Both the position numbers and the translations under genes were made by a program. From the NCBI RefSeq assembly GCF_000178855.1, contig NZ_ADVG01000001.1, positions 3,199,481 through 3,263,480 of the forward strand: a DNA stretch of 64,000 nucleotides. Reading direction: 5' to 3'. Positions 46,847 to 56,714 of this stretch are shown here, piece after piece (the stretch's first letter is position 1; every line of letters begins with the position of its first letter). Source of the stretch: Ktedonobacter racemifer DSM 44963 (lineage in GTDB: Bacteria; Chloroflexota; Ktedonobacteria; Ktedonobacterales; Ktedonobacteraceae). A model generated the notes under the pieces. The model ran no database searches and was not told the origin of the DNA. It saw nothing but the letters and a program-made list of their open reading frames with translations.

Positions 46847-47902
46847 CTATGCGCTTACGCGTACTTCTAATAAGAGGAAGAGTGTCTCCAGCAGGTTATG
46901 CTCCTCTGGATCACTTAAGTTAAGATCGGTCTCGCCCAATGTCATCACCAGGGAGCCCTGGGCATCGACGGGCTGCTCGCTACGAATGGCGAGCGGGTTG
47001 CCTCCACGCCAGCGCACAGGCTCGATGAGGGAGCCAAGGGGGACGGTAATGAGGAGGCGCTGACCATAAGTTTGCGGGTCAAGGTGCTGCAAATGCAGCT
47101 CAAGAGTACGCTCGCGCTGGGTAATTGAGCCATGTAAACCCCTGGCCTGCAAGTGGATTACTGGCTGCTCAAGGGGGCGGCTGAGCACATCGGCCCGGCG
47201 TACCGTTTTGCCGCGTGCGCCAGCCCCCGTGAGAGTGGGAGTATACTGGTACACCTGTGCACCCGAGCCGGGCGGGACCGCTGGTCCTTGCGCAAGGGTA
47301 GCCACGCGCACGAGATCCTGGGTGGCGCTCTGGCGAATGGTGCTCTGACCAATCCGGGCGCTCATACGCAGGGCCAGCTGGAGGAGCGCCCGCGCCGCCT
47401 CGGCATCATCCTGATGACTACGCCGCGCCTGCTTCAAGATCGCCTCCGCCTGGCTAATAAGAGTGCGACAGAGGTGACCAAGCATCCGCTGGGGAGTCAC
47501 GCCCGCGCCGCGATTTCCACCCAGACCATACATGGCATAGGTATCGGTTTCATGGAGGGCCGCCCCCATTGCATCATAGATCTCCAGGTATGCCTGGTGA
47601 CATTCAGCACAACCAACAAGGTGGTAGAGCAGTGTGGCATAGCGCAGTGTAGCCTCTTCATCGCCACGCAGTTGCGCCTGCACAAAATCTGGCAACTGCT
47701 GATAAAAAGGCAGGTGATAGCTGCTCTCAACTTGCAGTTCCAGCAGCGCCTCAGGTCTGTGACCAGGACGCGCTCCATGCCTGGAGGCCGCTGCCGGTAT
47801 TCCCGCATCGCTTTTCGGCTCGCGCAGGAGTTGCAATAACCATTGGGCCAGCCGGCTTTCGCTACCAGGGGCCATTGCGTTGTGATCAAACTGCTTGTCC
47901 AT
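46847..47902 (-). CDS. Putative zinc-binding anti-sigma-like protein
   Basis: Protein of 351 residues of unknown family. Residues 85-105 hold YHLVGCAECHQAYLEIY, the HxxxCxxC arrangement of zinc-binding anti-sigma factors. The middle is helical (HLCRTLISQAEAILKQARRS, ALLQLALRMSARIG) and the C-terminal third is beta-rich (LQARGLHGSITQRERTLELHL, RLLITVPLGSLIEPV). No membrane helix is evident, so it would be soluble. It lies 32 bases downstream of the sigma-like gene at 47935-48843 and is probably co-transcribed with it, which supports a partner role. It is convergent with moaC. Confidence 0.6.
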   Translation of the reverse strand: MDKQFDHNAMAPGSESRLAQWLLQLLREPKSDAGIPAAASRHGARPGHRPEALLELQVESSYHLPFYQQLPDFVQAQLRGDEEATLRYATLLYHLVGCAECHQAYLEIYDAMGAALHETDTYAMYGLGGNRGAGVTPQRMLGHLCRTLISQAEAILKQARRSHQDDAEAARALLQLALRMSARIGQSTIRQSATQDLVRVATLAQGPAVPPGSGAQVYQYTPTLTGAGARGKTVRRADVLSRPLEQPVIHLQARGLHGSITQRERTLELHLQHLDPQTYGQRLLITVPLGSLIEPVRWRGGNPLAIRSEQPVDAQGSLVMTLGETDLNLSDPEEHNLLETLFLLLEVRVSA

Positions 47903-47934
47903 TTCTCTACTCCTCTCGAGCCTTCAATCTCTTG

Positions 47935-48843
47935 CTATTCCTCTTCACGGTAGAAGCGGGCCAGGCGCTTCAGTTGGGCGGCTGTTACATGGATGACATC
48001 CGCGCCATCCCATTCGAGTAAGCCTTCTGTGACCAGTTGTCTCAGGGCCGTACGTATCTGCTCCGCTGTGAGATCATCATGGACAAGTGTATGAATCGCC
48101 AGTGTACTGTCCTGCTTACCGGGAGCGGATGCCTTACATTCTATCAAACGTAACGCGACGCGTACTGTCAAATTGGTACTTTGCTGCTGCAAGCAGTGAC
48201 GCAATTTACGGTGTGCATGGTCCTTATGCTGGCTCACATGAGGGTTAGTCTCCACAGGCGTCGATGTATCGATATGCAGCTCCTTCACAACTGCCTGCAA
48301 GAGATCATCGGCACCCATCTCGTGCAGTTCTTGCATGACTGCTTGAAGTTGATTGGGGGCGGCGCTGAGTACAAAGATACAATGCTTCAGTAAATTGCGT
48401 AACTGGGCCTGAGAAGCCAGGTGTAAGGCAAGTTCTTCCGGCGTAGCGAAAGGAGTCGTTCCCCAGGCCGTAACAACTGCGTCCTCAAGAGGATCTTCGT
48501 CGCTCTCTTCGCGCTCAAACTGTTCCAGCTCCGCCGCCGTACTCACCTGGAGTCGGCGCTTGCGAAGACGATCAATCGCCTTATTTCTCACGCTTCGGCT
48601 AAGAAAGGTATAGAATTGAGCATCCGTTAAGCCGTCAAGCGCCGTCTTTGGCGTCCGATCTTCTCCACCCAGGAGTCCTAAACGCACAAGCTGCTCCACG
48701 ACATGGCCCACCACCGTGTCCACCTCGAAGGCATCATATTTGAGTGAACCCAGAAAGCGCTGTGCGTTACGATGCAAATAGGCGTAGAGAAGGGGATAGC
48801 TCTGCTCTGGTCGATACCGAAGGTCGTCTGCTGTAAATGGCAT
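47935..48843 (-). CDS. Atypical sigma-70-like protein
   Basis: Protein of 302 residues. Residues 15-95 resemble sigma region 2: YAYLHRNAQRFLGSLKYDAFEVDTVVGHVVEQLVRLG, then FYTFLSRSVRNKAIDRLRKRRLQ, which matches the -10 recognition helix of ECF factors. A recognisable region 4 is lacking; instead there is HKDHAHRKLRHCLQQQSTNLTVRVALRLIE and a C-terminal winged-helix-like part (LTAEQIRTALRQLVTEGLLEWDGADVIHV). It may be a divergent sigma factor or a sigma-derived regulator. Aggag precedes the ATG. Paired with the zinc protein downstream. Confidence 0.55.
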   Translation of the reverse strand: MPFTADDLRYRPEQSYPLLYAYLHRNAQRFLGSLKYDAFEVDTVVGHVVEQLVRLGLLGGEDRTPKTALDGLTDAQFYTFLSRSVRNKAIDRLRKRRLQVSTAAELEQFEREESDEDPLEDAVVTAWGTTPFATPEELALHLASQAQLRNLLKHCIFVLSAAPNQLQAVMQELHEMGADDLLQAVVKELHIDTSTPVETNPHVSQHKDHAHRKLRHCLQQQSTNLTVRVALRLIECKASAPGKQDSTLAIHTLVHDDLTAEQIRTALRQLVTEGLLEWDGADVIHVTAAQLKRLARFYREEE

Positions 48844-48952
48844 GCGGGGAACTCCTACAAAATGCCCATAAAATAGTCTTCTGCATGCTCCGCGCCTCTT
48901 CGATCACAGAGCTTGCCTCTTGCATTGTACAAGGATTAGTGAGGGAACGCAA

Positions 48953-48997
48953 CAAATTGCATCCCTCCATACATCAGGTATGGAGGGATGCAATTTG
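48953..48997. terminator. Very long perfect hairpin
   Basis: A 20-bp perfect stem (48953-48972 with 48978-48997), loop ATCAG, between the XRE-TPR gene stop (49049, minus strand) and the sigma-like gene start (48843). It likely separates the two minus-strand transcripts. Confidence 0.65.
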
Positions 48998-49048
48998 CTC
49001 TATCTAGTGATCAACGCAATAGGGTGACGAAGTCATCCACGCCCCTGT

Positions 49049-50431
49049 TTACTCCAGGTCGCCACGCTTACCCTGGCGCTGATGCTCATAGGCCTTTTTA
49101 ATCGCCGACAGGCTGCGCTGAACCTCGCCGCGCTCCTCAAGGAGGTTCGCGAAGCGGAAGTACGCGCTCGCTGCGATCTCATGGGCATTCGAGGCATCAA
49201 GCATATCCAGAGCCTGCGTAAAGTACGCATCGGCTTGCGTAAAATCGCTCTTCTGATGATAGATCTGCGCCAGGGTAATCAAGGATTGCCCCTGAGTCTG
49301 GGCATCCTCACTGGAGCGCGCAAACTCAAGTGCCTGGCTCGCCTCGCGCTGAGCCTCTTCAACCTCACCACGCTTGAGCAAGAGCTCGGCCAGGGAGGTA
49401 TGGCAGAGAGAGGCGGTGATCTCGTCATTGAGCTCACTCTCAATCGCGATGGCCTGCCGGTACTCATTTTCCGCGCTCGCCAGATCGTTCTTCTTCTCCA
49501 GGGCCTTGCCCAGGCGCTGGTGAGTTAGACCAACCAGGCGCTGCTCATCGCGCATTTCATAAATGGCCAGGCTGCGCAAGGCATATTCGCGCGCCATCGC
49601 CAGTTTGCCAACCGTCTTATAATGCTGGCTGATCTCAATATACTTCCTGGCGAAGCTCTTGCTATCCCGGCTCATGGCATTGAGCATATCCAGAGCGCGA
49701 TTGTAGAACTCAATAGACTTCTCCAGGTCGCCCAGGCGGAAGTAGTCATTGGCCAGATTGCTAAAGACCTCCAGGGAGAAGACAGGATCAGTAATCTGTC
49801 CATTCTCAATTGCTGTAAAGCAGCGATGATGATTCTCCATGGCCAGCGTGTAGTTATACAGCAAGAAGTAGGCCTTGCCTAGAAGGTTGCGTGCGCGCTC
49901 GGTCAACTCGCTATCATTGATAGCCTCGCCCTGGCCGATGGCAGCGCGTAGATCAACCACTGCTTCTTGATACTCTCTTGACCCCAGGTGGATCTGCCCA
50001 CGTAGCAGGTAGAGGCGATAGACTTGCTCGGTGGTGATACGCTCGGGTTGGATAGGAAGCAGGAGTTCTTCGGCCTCTAGATAGGAACCCTGCTCAACCA
50101 GAACACTGGCCTGCACCAGGTCAACGTCAACGCGCTGATCAGGGCCGGTATCAGCGGGCGAATAGCCTACCGCGCGCGCTTCTGCCGCGCCGGCAGGAGA
50201 ACCCTCTAATAAGAAGGTTAGAGGTACATCAAGGCGGCGAGCAAGAATCGACAACGCCTTGAGCGAAGGGCGGATCTTTCCGCGTTCAATCGCTGAAATA
50301 TACGAAATGGAGAACTCGGGGGCGGCCAGCTGCGCTTGGGTCATATTTAGCTTCGTGCGCACTTCTCGAATATTCGTCCCTACTCGCGCTGCAACCGCCT
50401 TCCCTACATTAGCAGTTTCGAGGGATGGCAT
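49049..50431 (-). CDS. XRE-family helix-turn-helix protein with TPR repeats (paralog)
   Basis: Regulator of 460 residues. HTH residues 15-75: GTNIREVRTKLNMTQAQLAAPEFSISYISAIERGKIRPSLKALSILARRLDVPL, nearly the same as in the protein at 44705-46063 (shared SxSYISAIERGxIxPSLxAL). TPR-like repeats fill the rest (AVVDLRAAIGQGEAINDSE, SIEFYNRALDMLNAM, AENEYRQAIAIESELND, ADAYFTQALDMLDAS). The ribosome site aaagga precedes the ATG. No peptide gene is seen beside it. It may sense a protein or peptide ligand through the repeats. Confidence 0.88.
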   Translation of the reverse strand: MPSLETANVGKAVAARVGTNIREVRTKLNMTQAQLAAPEFSISYISAIERGKIRPSLKALSILARRLDVPLTFLLEGSPAGAAEARAVGYSPADTGPDQRVDVDLVQASVLVEQGSYLEAEELLLPIQPERITTEQVYRLYLLRGQIHLGSREYQEAVVDLRAAIGQGEAINDSELTERARNLLGKAYFLLYNYTLAMENHHRCFTAIENGQITDPVFSLEVFSNLANDYFRLGDLEKSIEFYNRALDMLNAMSRDSKSFARKYIEISQHYKTVGKLAMAREYALRSLAIYEMRDEQRLVGLTHQRLGKALEKKNDLASAENEYRQAIAIESELNDEITASLCHTSLAELLLKRGEVEEAQREASQALEFARSSEDAQTQGQSLITLAQIYHQKSDFTQADAYFTQALDMLDASNAHEIAASAYFRFANLLEERGEVQRSLSAIKKAYEHQRQGKRGDLE

Positions 50432-51235
50432 GGAAATCGTTTCCTTTTTTTAAACCATACATGTTAACGCTTTTCACACTCCCAGGTAAAACGTCAACAC
50501 ATACAATCGAACCGATCTAGCGATTGCCTTACGAGTCTCACGCGATTTTTTTACTACAGCAATTCTTGTATCACTCATGGAATCTACATGAGGCTTTAGC
50601 GTAAGAGCATTGACGTAAGACAGGAATTAGCTAGATACTACTTTCTCTCTTGTAGTCTAACATACACTTATGATTTGAGTCAACCCATATTGTACTTTCA
50701 TCATAGTGTTACTGCATAAAATTTTACATCGGTACATCAGAGCACAATTCAATATTTTTTGAGTTAAAAATCTCTACGTTTTCTATTCATTTTACGATCC
50801 CTGCGTATGGTTTTATGCTCGAGTTCCTATACAAATTTCCGCTACAATTTATCAGATTATTTCACAATTATTCATTCTATAGCATGCCTCCTTCTGCTTA
50901 CCTCGCTATCTTGTATGCTTGCTCTCTATAAGCCTCTCACCACCCTTACATAACTATTTACGTAGCTCTACCAGATGCCTGCTAGAGCGGCCTATAGAAA
51001 AGAGAGAAAAACCGCCTTCAGAATTGGAAAACCACGGTTTCATCCCTTTTTCCGGCTATCTCTCGCGCCCATCTTATGATACACTTGATAGATGCGTGTT
51101 TGTACCTGTAGCAAGGTTCACATGCATGGTCTTATTTTATTTTTGCTTCCTTTTTATAGCTCAACCTTGCCTATTGTTCAGGTGCAGCGTTGCGCATAAC
51201 TTCAGTTTCTTGCCAGTACACAGAAAGGCTACGAG
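50432..51235. other. 800-base divergent intergenic region
   Basis: AT-rich from 50460 to 50920, no convincing gene on either strand, no long repeat. A 166-codon plus-strand frame from 50919 runs into the acyl-CoA synthetase gene in another phase and has no coding character. The promoters of both flanking genes must lie here, but none could be fixed. Confidence 0.5.
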
Positions 51236-52810
51236 ATGGAAACTATTCCTCAATTGTTTAACTATGCTGTTGAACAATACCGTAACCAACCCGTACTCCT
51301 CGAACCGACCGATGGTAATTCCATATCCATCCTCTCCTATCTCCAGGTGCGCGAACGTATGCAGCAGTTCGCGGGCTATCTTCAAAGCCAGCAGGCACAG
51401 AAGGGCGAGCGTATTATGATCTGGTCGGCGAGCCGAGCCGACTGGCTCATCGCCTATTTTGCCGCCGTTCTTCTCGGTATGGTGGTTGTTCCCGTCGACG
51501 TCAATAGCAAAGAGGATTTTATCACTCGTCTCATCGAGGCGACGGACGCTCGTTTCTTGCTGACAACGCGGAAACAATTTGAAACTCTCCCCTCGCTTCC
51601 TCTGACCTTCATTGATATAGATAATCTTCCTCAAGCCGCTTTTGATCCCTCTGCTCTCCCCACCATCGCAAAAGATGACCTGGCCTCCCTCGTCTTTACC
51701 TCCGGCACAACCGGCCAGCCCAAAGGCGTGATGCTCAGCCACTACAATATTACCTCCAATGTTCTATCAGCGGTGGAGGTTGTGGATATTCGTCCACAGG
51801 AACGGGCGCTCTCTATTCTGCCACTCTCACATATGTTTGAACTGACAATCGACCTGGCAATCTTTTATGTTGGTGCCAGCGTGACCTATGCTCGCTCCCT
51901 GGCCCCTGATACCCTCTTCAGGCTTTTCGCTTCACAGCGTATCACGCTTATGGTCCTGGTTCCCCAGGTGCTCCAACTCTTTATGAATGGCATTGATCGC
52001 GAGGTACGGCGCCAGCATAAGGAGAAAATCTGGGAACAGCTCCACTCCGTTGCGGCCCTGCTCCCCTTCTCCTTGCGCCGCTATCTCTTTGGCTCGGTGC
52101 ATAAGAAACTGGGTGGCCACTTCCGCTTCTTCGTCAGCGGTGGCGCCTACCTGCCGCCCGTGCTAGGAAGCCGCTGGGAGAATATGGGTGTGCGCGTTCA
52201 CCCGGGCTATGGCACGACCGAGTGTTCGCCCGTGGTCAGCGTCACACGTAAGCATGATCACCATATGGAGTCGGCGGGGCAGCCTCTGCCCGGCGTAGAG
52301 GTACGCATCGCTCCCGATAACGAGATCCTGGTGCGCGGCCCGAATATCACGCAAGGTTACTGGAATAACCCTGAGGCAACTGCCGCCGCTTTTGAGGGCG
52401 AGTGGTATCGCACAGGTGATCTGGGCTTCCTCGATAAGCAGAACAGGCTCTATATCAAGGGACGCAAAAAGAACCTGATTGTCCTCTCCAATGGGATGAA
52501 TGTCTATCCCGAGGATGTCGAAAACGCTTTTCAGGGCAATATAGATCTTAAAGATGTCGTTATTATGGGGCTTGAGAATGAGGATCGTGGGCCCGAAGTA
52601 CATGCCATCCTGCTCATGGAACAGCCTGATCAGGCAAAAGCCAGGGCTGCGATTCAGCAAGCAAACAAGCGCCTGGCGAGCCATCAACAAATCAAGGGCT
52701 TTACCATCTGGCCTGAGAGCGATTTTCCTCGCACACATACACTGAAAGTGAAGCGCCAGGAGGTATTCTCGAAACTCACCACACTCAGGAAGGAACAGAA
52801 GATACACTAA
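51236..52810 (+). CDS. AMP-forming acyl-CoA synthetase/ligase
   Basis: Activates a carboxylic acid (probably a fatty acid) to the acyl-adenylate and then the CoA ester. It has 524 residues. The P-loop-like motif is [21 protein letters not shown], then [12 protein letters not shown], the adenylate-binding [12 protein letters not shown], the hinge and ribose-binding [33 protein letters not shown], and the catalytic C-terminal Lys region [10 protein letters not shown]. Chain length is not predictable. The rsmI start follows the stop by one base, so the two are co-transcribed. Confidence 0.9.
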   Translation: METIPQLFNYAVEQYRNQPVLLEPTDGNSISILSYLQVRERMQQFAGYLQSQQAQKGERIMIWSASRADWLIAYFAAVLLGMVVVPVDVNSKEDFITRLIEATDARFLLTTRKQFETLPSLPLTFIDIDNLPQAAFDPSALPTIAKDDLASLVFTSGTTGQPKGVMLSHYNITSNVLSAVEVVDIRPQERALSILPLSHMFELTIDLAIFYVGASVTYARSLAPDTLFRLFASQRITLMVLVPQVLQLFMNGIDREVRRQHKEKIWEQLHSVAALLPFSLRRYLFGSVHKKLGGHFRFFVSGGAYLPPVLGSRWENMGVRVHPGYGTTECSPVVSVTRKHDHHMESAGQPLPGVEVRIAPDNEILVRGPNITQGYWNNPEATAAAFEGEWYRTGDLGFLDKQNRLYIKGRKKNLIVLSNGMNVYPEDVENAFQGNIDLKDVVIMGLENEDRGPEVHAILLMEQPDQAKARAAIQQANKRLASHQQIKGFTIWPESDFPRTHTLKVKRQEVFSKLTTLRKEQKIH

Positions 52811-52811
52811 T

Positions 52812-53522
52812 ATGCTCTATCTGGTCGCTACTCCGATTGGAAATTTAAATGACATTACGCTACGTGCGCTCGAGGTCTTGCGCTCAGTCGATGCTGTCGC
52901 CAGCGAGGATACGCGCAAGACCGGCATGCTGCTGAAACACTTCGAGATCTCCAAACCTCAGATCGCGTTCCACGCTTTCAATGAGCAACGCGCAGGGGAA
53001 CGCATCGAAAACCTGCTACGCCAGGGCCAGTCGGTCGCGGTAGTGACGGATGCGGGCACACCCGGCATTTCAGATCCAGGCTATACGCTTGTCCAGCGAG
53101 CCGTTCAGGCCAATCTTGAGGTCACGATGATTCCAGGGCCAACTGCCTGTATTATGGCGGTTGTGCTCTCAGGTCTGCCAACCCACAGCTTTACCTTTCG
53201 CGGCTTTCCCCCTCGCAAGACTGTTGGGCGCCGCAAGTTTATGGAGGTCGATAAAGACTCACCCCATACACTGGTCTTCTATGAGAGTCCTTATCGCGTG
53301 CTTGATTTTCTGAAAGATGCGCTCGAGGTCTATGGCGACCGCCCCGCCGCGCTTGCCAACGATCTGACAAAGATGTTTGAGAAAGTCGAGCGCGGCAGCC
53401 TCTCCTCTCTCATCGCGACTACGCCCGAGAGCAAGCTCAAAGGCGAGTATATCGTGGTGATCGCAGGCAAGGGACGCGAAACTAGTAACAGTGCCGATGC
53501 GGATGAAGGCGAGGAAGAGTAG
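52812..53522 (+). CDS. rsmI: 16S rRNA (cytidine(1402)-2'-O)-methyltransferase RsmI
   Basis: Methylates the ribose of C1402 in the decoding centre. Tetrapyrrole-methylase fold. It starts [20 protein letters not shown] and has [29 protein letters not shown] (SAM site), [29 protein letters not shown] and [14 protein letters not shown]. At 236 residues it is somewhat shorter than many homologs, lacking the C-terminal HTH-like part. It is one base after the acyl-CoA synthetase stop. Confidence 0.95.
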   Translation: MLYLVATPIGNLNDITLRALEVLRSVDAVASEDTRKTGMLLKHFEISKPQIAFHAFNEQRAGERIENLLRQGQSVAVVTDAGTPGISDPGYTLVQRAVQANLEVTMIPGPTACIMAVVLSGLPTHSFTFRGFPPRKTVGRRKFMEVDKDSPHTLVFYESPYRVLDFLKDALEVYGDRPAALANDLTKMFEKVERGSLSSLIATTPESKLKGEYIVVIAGKGRETSNSADADEGEEE

Positions 53523-53588
53523 TTCGACGCGTAGTATAACATTCTTCGTATCATTATATGTAGATGCTTACTTTAGTAGCGTCGGCCG

Positions 53589-54815
53589 CTATAAGACATT
53601 GGCCGGGATATAGGTGAAGTGCAGCTTGCGTAACTCCTCGGATGGGGACACAAGCGGCACTTCCCAATACACCGGGCGCAAAAAGGTGTGTTCGCCCGCG
53701 AGGCGCAAGGCAGATTCCCACTCCTGCTTCATGTATGCCGAACGCGCGGCGTTACTCGACCAGAAGAGCTGAAAGATTGAGGCACTCTTGAGCTTCTGCT
53801 CTAACTCTGGTCCCTCCCGCTGCTCTCTTCGTAGCTCCTCCACTTCCCGCAGAAACGGAAAGTCTAGAGTCCTCAACGCCTTGTGAATTGCTCGCGCGAT
53901 TACCTCATCCTCATGGCTATAAGCCAGGTAGACAGTGTGCAGGCTCTCGGTCGTCATCTGAATACAATTTTCATGCGCAGGCGGCCAGGTATCTAATTCT
54001 TTTCCAGCGAACTCAAGCGGCACCTCAAGCAGGCCAAGCAAGAGTGGCCCAGCATAAAAGGCGATACTACAGGTGCGCATCTTCGCCTCTTGCTCTGGCT
54101 TGACATAGAAGCGAAAGGTAGCCCGCTGCCAATCTTTCATCCCGTTCCGCGTGATGCGCCGCGGATGAAAGAAGATGCCCTCGCCTTCGGGAACAATCGT
54201 CAGGTTCATATCCGGATGGACAAATACTTCGCCTGCATCCGCAGACTCCTCCGTGTCATTCTCGATTTCGTGCAAAAGTCTCAAGGCATCCTGGCGCACC
54301 TGCTGCGCGGCATCCGGGCGATGAAGATAGATAAAGAAGGCATTCCATGATCCAATACCAATCAACCGGGGAGAGAAACTCGTCAACTGCCAGGCGGCAG
54401 CCGCGCCTGGTTGCGCCACTCTGGCCTCATCCGCCTGAGATCCCATAACTCCTCGTACGGGGAGTATCACAGTGGGTATGTCTTCTATGCGAGGCATCTC
54501 AACATCGTGTAGCTCGAACACGAGGATATTGCTCCCGATACGCAGCTCAGCTCCGTGGCGCAAGATATAGGGCCGGTGGGGCGCGATTTTTATCCCATTG
54601 ATATAGGTTCCATTCGCGCTATCCTCATCGGTGAGAATATATTTCCCTTGCTCAAAGCAGAGTGTAGCATGTCGACGCGATACAAGTCGGTCGCCTGAGA
54701 GAGGGATATCATTCTTAGAAGAGCGTCCAATTAACGTCACCGGCTGATCAATGCGATATGCATTGCCATGCTGTCCCTTTACACTCACACTTGCAAGCGG
54801 CTGACGTTCTATCAT
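53589..54815 (-). CDS. FHA domain - beta-rich linker domain - TIR domain protein
   Basis: Protein of 408 residues. An N-terminal FHA phosphothreonine-binding domain spans about residues 8-105, with the recognition residues in LIGRSSKNDIPL (Arg31), RLVSRRHA (Ser46, Arg47, His49) and NGTYING. A beta-rich domain spans about 145-275 (IGIGSWNAFFIYLHRPD, FHPRRITRNGMKDWQRATFRFYV, YAGPLLLGLLEVPLEF), of a type that can accompany bacterial TIR domains. A C-terminal TIR domain fills 293-408 (VYLAYSHEDEVIARAIHKAL, FQLFWSSNAARSAYMKQEW), with the candidate NADase Glu365. The start is ATG 54815 (aaggggagg upstream); an ATG at 54863 lacks one. TIR proteins act as NAD-consuming effectors or scaffolds; which applies here is open. 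It is convergent with rsmI. Confidence 0.85.
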   Translation of the reverse strand: MIERQPLASVSVKGQHGNAYRIDQPVTLIGRSSKNDIPLSGDRLVSRRHATLCFEQGKYILTDEDSANGTYINGIKIAPHRPYILRHGAELRIGSNILVFELHDVEMPRIEDIPTVILPVRGVMGSQADEARVAQPGAAAAWQLTSFSPRLIGIGSWNAFFIYLHRPDAAQQVRQDALRLLHEIENDTEESADAGEVFVHPDMNLTIVPEGEGIFFHPRRITRNGMKDWQRATFRFYVKPEQEAKMRTCSIAFYAGPLLLGLLEVPLEFAGKELDTWPPAHENCIQMTTESLHTVYLAYSHEDEVIARAIHKALRTLDFPFLREVEELRREQREGPELEQKLKSASIFQLFWSSNAARSAYMKQEWESALRLAGEHTFLRPVYWEVPLVSPSEELRKLHFTYIPANVL

Positions 54816-54912
54816 AAGAGCCTCCCCTTCTTGTCCCCGCTGGGTCGCGTTTGAGGCTGGCATTGCGTGCTACACGCGAAATACAATGGCAAATAAGCAA
54901 AAACCTTGTTAT

Positions 54913-54921
54913 ATTATAACA
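54913..54921 (-). promoter_or_regulatory. Extended -10 promoter of the FHA-TIR gene
   Basis: Minus strand TGTTATAAT about 100 bases before the chosen ATG. The box overlaps a small palindrome GTTATATTATAAC (54908-54920). No good -35. Confidence 0.45.
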
Positions 54922-55008
54922 TACACTTCTACGAGCGGTGCGCGCTCCGCCTTTCCCTGGCTTCAGGTAGTGAGAGCACGCACGCTACTCTTTCATGCCA
55001 GTAGAAGG

Positions 55009-55935
55009 CTAGATGCCCATTACATGCACCAGTTCCTTGACGGCATCGGCCGATTTGGTGAGCTGTTCGCGCTCACTGGGGTTCAGCTCGATCTCAATGA
55101 CCTTCTCCAGACCCTTTGAGCCGATTTGGGCCGGCACACCCACAAAGAGATCGTGAATGCCGTACTCACCCTGGAGGTAGACCGCGCAGGGCATGATCAT
55201 CTTTTTATCTAGCATGATGGAATCAACCATCTGCAAGACGGAGGCCGAGGGCGCATAGTAGGCGCTACCCGTGCCCAGCAGCTTCACAATTTCAGCGCCA
55301 CCATCGCGGGTGCGTTGTACAATCTCTTCAATACGTTCAGGCGAGATAAGCTGCGAGATGGGTACGCCCGCGACCGTACACATACGTGCAAGCGGAACCA
55401 TGGTATCACCATGCCCACCCAGGACATAGGCCTGAACATCGCGTACCGAGGCTCCGACCTCTTGCGCGATAAAGGTGCGGAAGCGCGCGGTATCCAGCAC
55501 ACCCGCCATGCCAAGCACACGCTCACGTGGGAAGCCGCTGACCTTGAGCGCGATCTGCGCCATGGCATCGAGAGGATTGGTCACACAGATAATGATACAG
55601 TCGGGTGAATATTTGACCACTTGCTCGGTAACCTGCGAGACGATCTCCTGATTCTTTTTCACCAGGTCGTCACGCGTCATTCCGGGCTTACGTGGAAAGC
55701 CAGAGGTGATAACGACGATATCGGAACCGACGGTATCGGCGTAATCGTTGGTACCAGTTACCTGTGTATCAAATCCAAGCACAGGTCCAGCTTGCATGAT
55801 GTCAAGCGCCTTTCCCTGTGGCATATTAGGTACGATGTCAAACATGACTACATCAGCGTAGTCACGCTCTGCCAGGCGCTGGACAAGAGTGCTGCCTACA
55901 AAGCCGGCTCCTACGACGGTGATTTTTCTTCGCAT
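55009..55935 (-). CDS. mdh: Malate dehydrogenase
   Basis: Oxidises malate to oxaloacetate with NAD in the TCA cycle. At 308 residues it belongs to the LDH-like MDH type. The Rossmann start is KITVVGAGFVGSTLVQRLAE with the cofactor Asp in VVMFDIV. The substrate loop GFPRKPGMTRDDLVKKN has Arg rather than Gln at the specificity position, which marks malate over lactate. Catalytic His in VLGGHGDTMVPL, and VTNPLDAM before it. The long hairpin at 55953-56007 lies just upstream. Confidence 0.96.
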   Translation of the reverse strand: MRRKITVVGAGFVGSTLVQRLAERDYADVVMFDIVPNMPQGKALDIMQAGPVLGFDTQVTGTNDYADTVGSDIVVITSGFPRKPGMTRDDLVKKNQEIVSQVTEQVVKYSPDCIIICVTNPLDAMAQIALKVSGFPRERVLGMAGVLDTARFRTFIAQEVGASVRDVQAYVLGGHGDTMVPLARMCTVAGVPISQLISPERIEEIVQRTRDGGAEIVKLLGTGSAYYAPSASVLQMVDSIMLDKKMIMPCAVYLQGEYGIHDLFVGVPAQIGSKGLEKVIEIELNPSEREQLTKSADAVKELVHVMGI

Positions 55936-55952
55936 TGACGCGTCCTTTCAAA

Positions 55953-56007
55953 ACTCTCTCTTCGGAACACCCGAGCCCTGCGCGCTCAGGTGTTCCGAAG
56001 AGAGAGT
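55953..56007. terminator. Very long hairpin upstream of mdh
   Basis: A 24-bp stem (55953-55976 with 55984-56007) with one mismatch and loop CCTGCGC. It lies 17 bases before the mdh ATG and 65 bases after the upstream gene's stop, so it may end that transcript or fold in the mdh leader. Confidence 0.55.
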
Positions 56008-56072
56008 AAACCAGTATTCTACTTTCTCTTTATTGTATGCCCTGGCGCATCCTTATGGCAATTCTCCGCCAT

Positions 56073-56414
56073 CTATGAGTCTTTAAACTGCTCAGACTGC
56101 ACAAAGGTACGCGTCTGCTCCACCTCTTCTGCACAGAGAGGACAGACACGGAGGTGGATCTCAGTCTCGTCTGCGCGCGTTTTCTCCAGCAAACCAGCAC
56201 AATAATAACTCAGGGTCTCACTGGAGGGGCAGTCAAATCTATAGAGCTTTTGTACCAGGTGGGCATTCAAACGTTGATACATCTTCCTCTTTTCCTGGCA
56301 CCGCTCGCAGCGAGCAATATGATGAGTCAGGTCGTCACTTAATGGCTCCCCCGCTACCGCTCGCTGCACGATTTCTTCTTCTTGTGGACACGGCACACCA
56401 GGTCCACGCTGCAT
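56073..56414 (-). CDS. Small protein with two zinc-binding anti-sigma-type motifs
   Basis: Soluble protein of 113 residues. Two HxxxCxxC motifs: HHIARCERCQ (with DLTHH before it) and HLRVCPLCAEEV; further Cys in VPCPQEEE and FDCPSSE. The first half starts like a zinc-finger anti-sigma factor (PCPQEEEIVQRAVAGEPLSDDLTHHI). No membrane helix and no sigma gene beside it. The start is ATG 56414 (gaggtgg upstream); an ATG at 56483 is less likely. Possibly a stand-alone anti-sigma factor. Confidence 0.6.
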   Translation of the reverse strand: MQRGPGVPCPQEEEIVQRAVAGEPLSDDLTHHIARCERCQEKRKMYQRLNAHLVQKLYRFDCPSSETLSYYCAGLLEKTRADETEIHLRVCPLCAEEVEQTRTFVQSEQFKDS

Positions 56415-56714
56415 CTTGCCACCTCGTTTCTGGCTCTCTCCCTGGTCCCAGGCTATCAAGTGCGACTTTATAAAAACCATCATAAGCTCCTTTGCCCCTA
56501 TGCTTTATTGTGCATAGGCGTACAAAATGAACGTTCACGCTCGCCAAAATCCGCGTGGCACTTCCTGGTAAGGATACGTTTGTATCGATGCTTCTGGTTC
56601 AGAACCAAAAGAACTTTCTGAGAAGCCCAGTTTTTCCCCTTTGCCCTCTTGACAACGCAACCATGTTACGGTATCATACTGACGTCAAGAGCGTCAGAGC
56701 TTTGGCAAAGAGAT

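Noticed and set aside
50919..51419. 166-codon plus-strand frame before the acyl-CoA synthetase
   Set aside because: Overlaps the synthetase in another phase, has poor protein character and no ribosome site.
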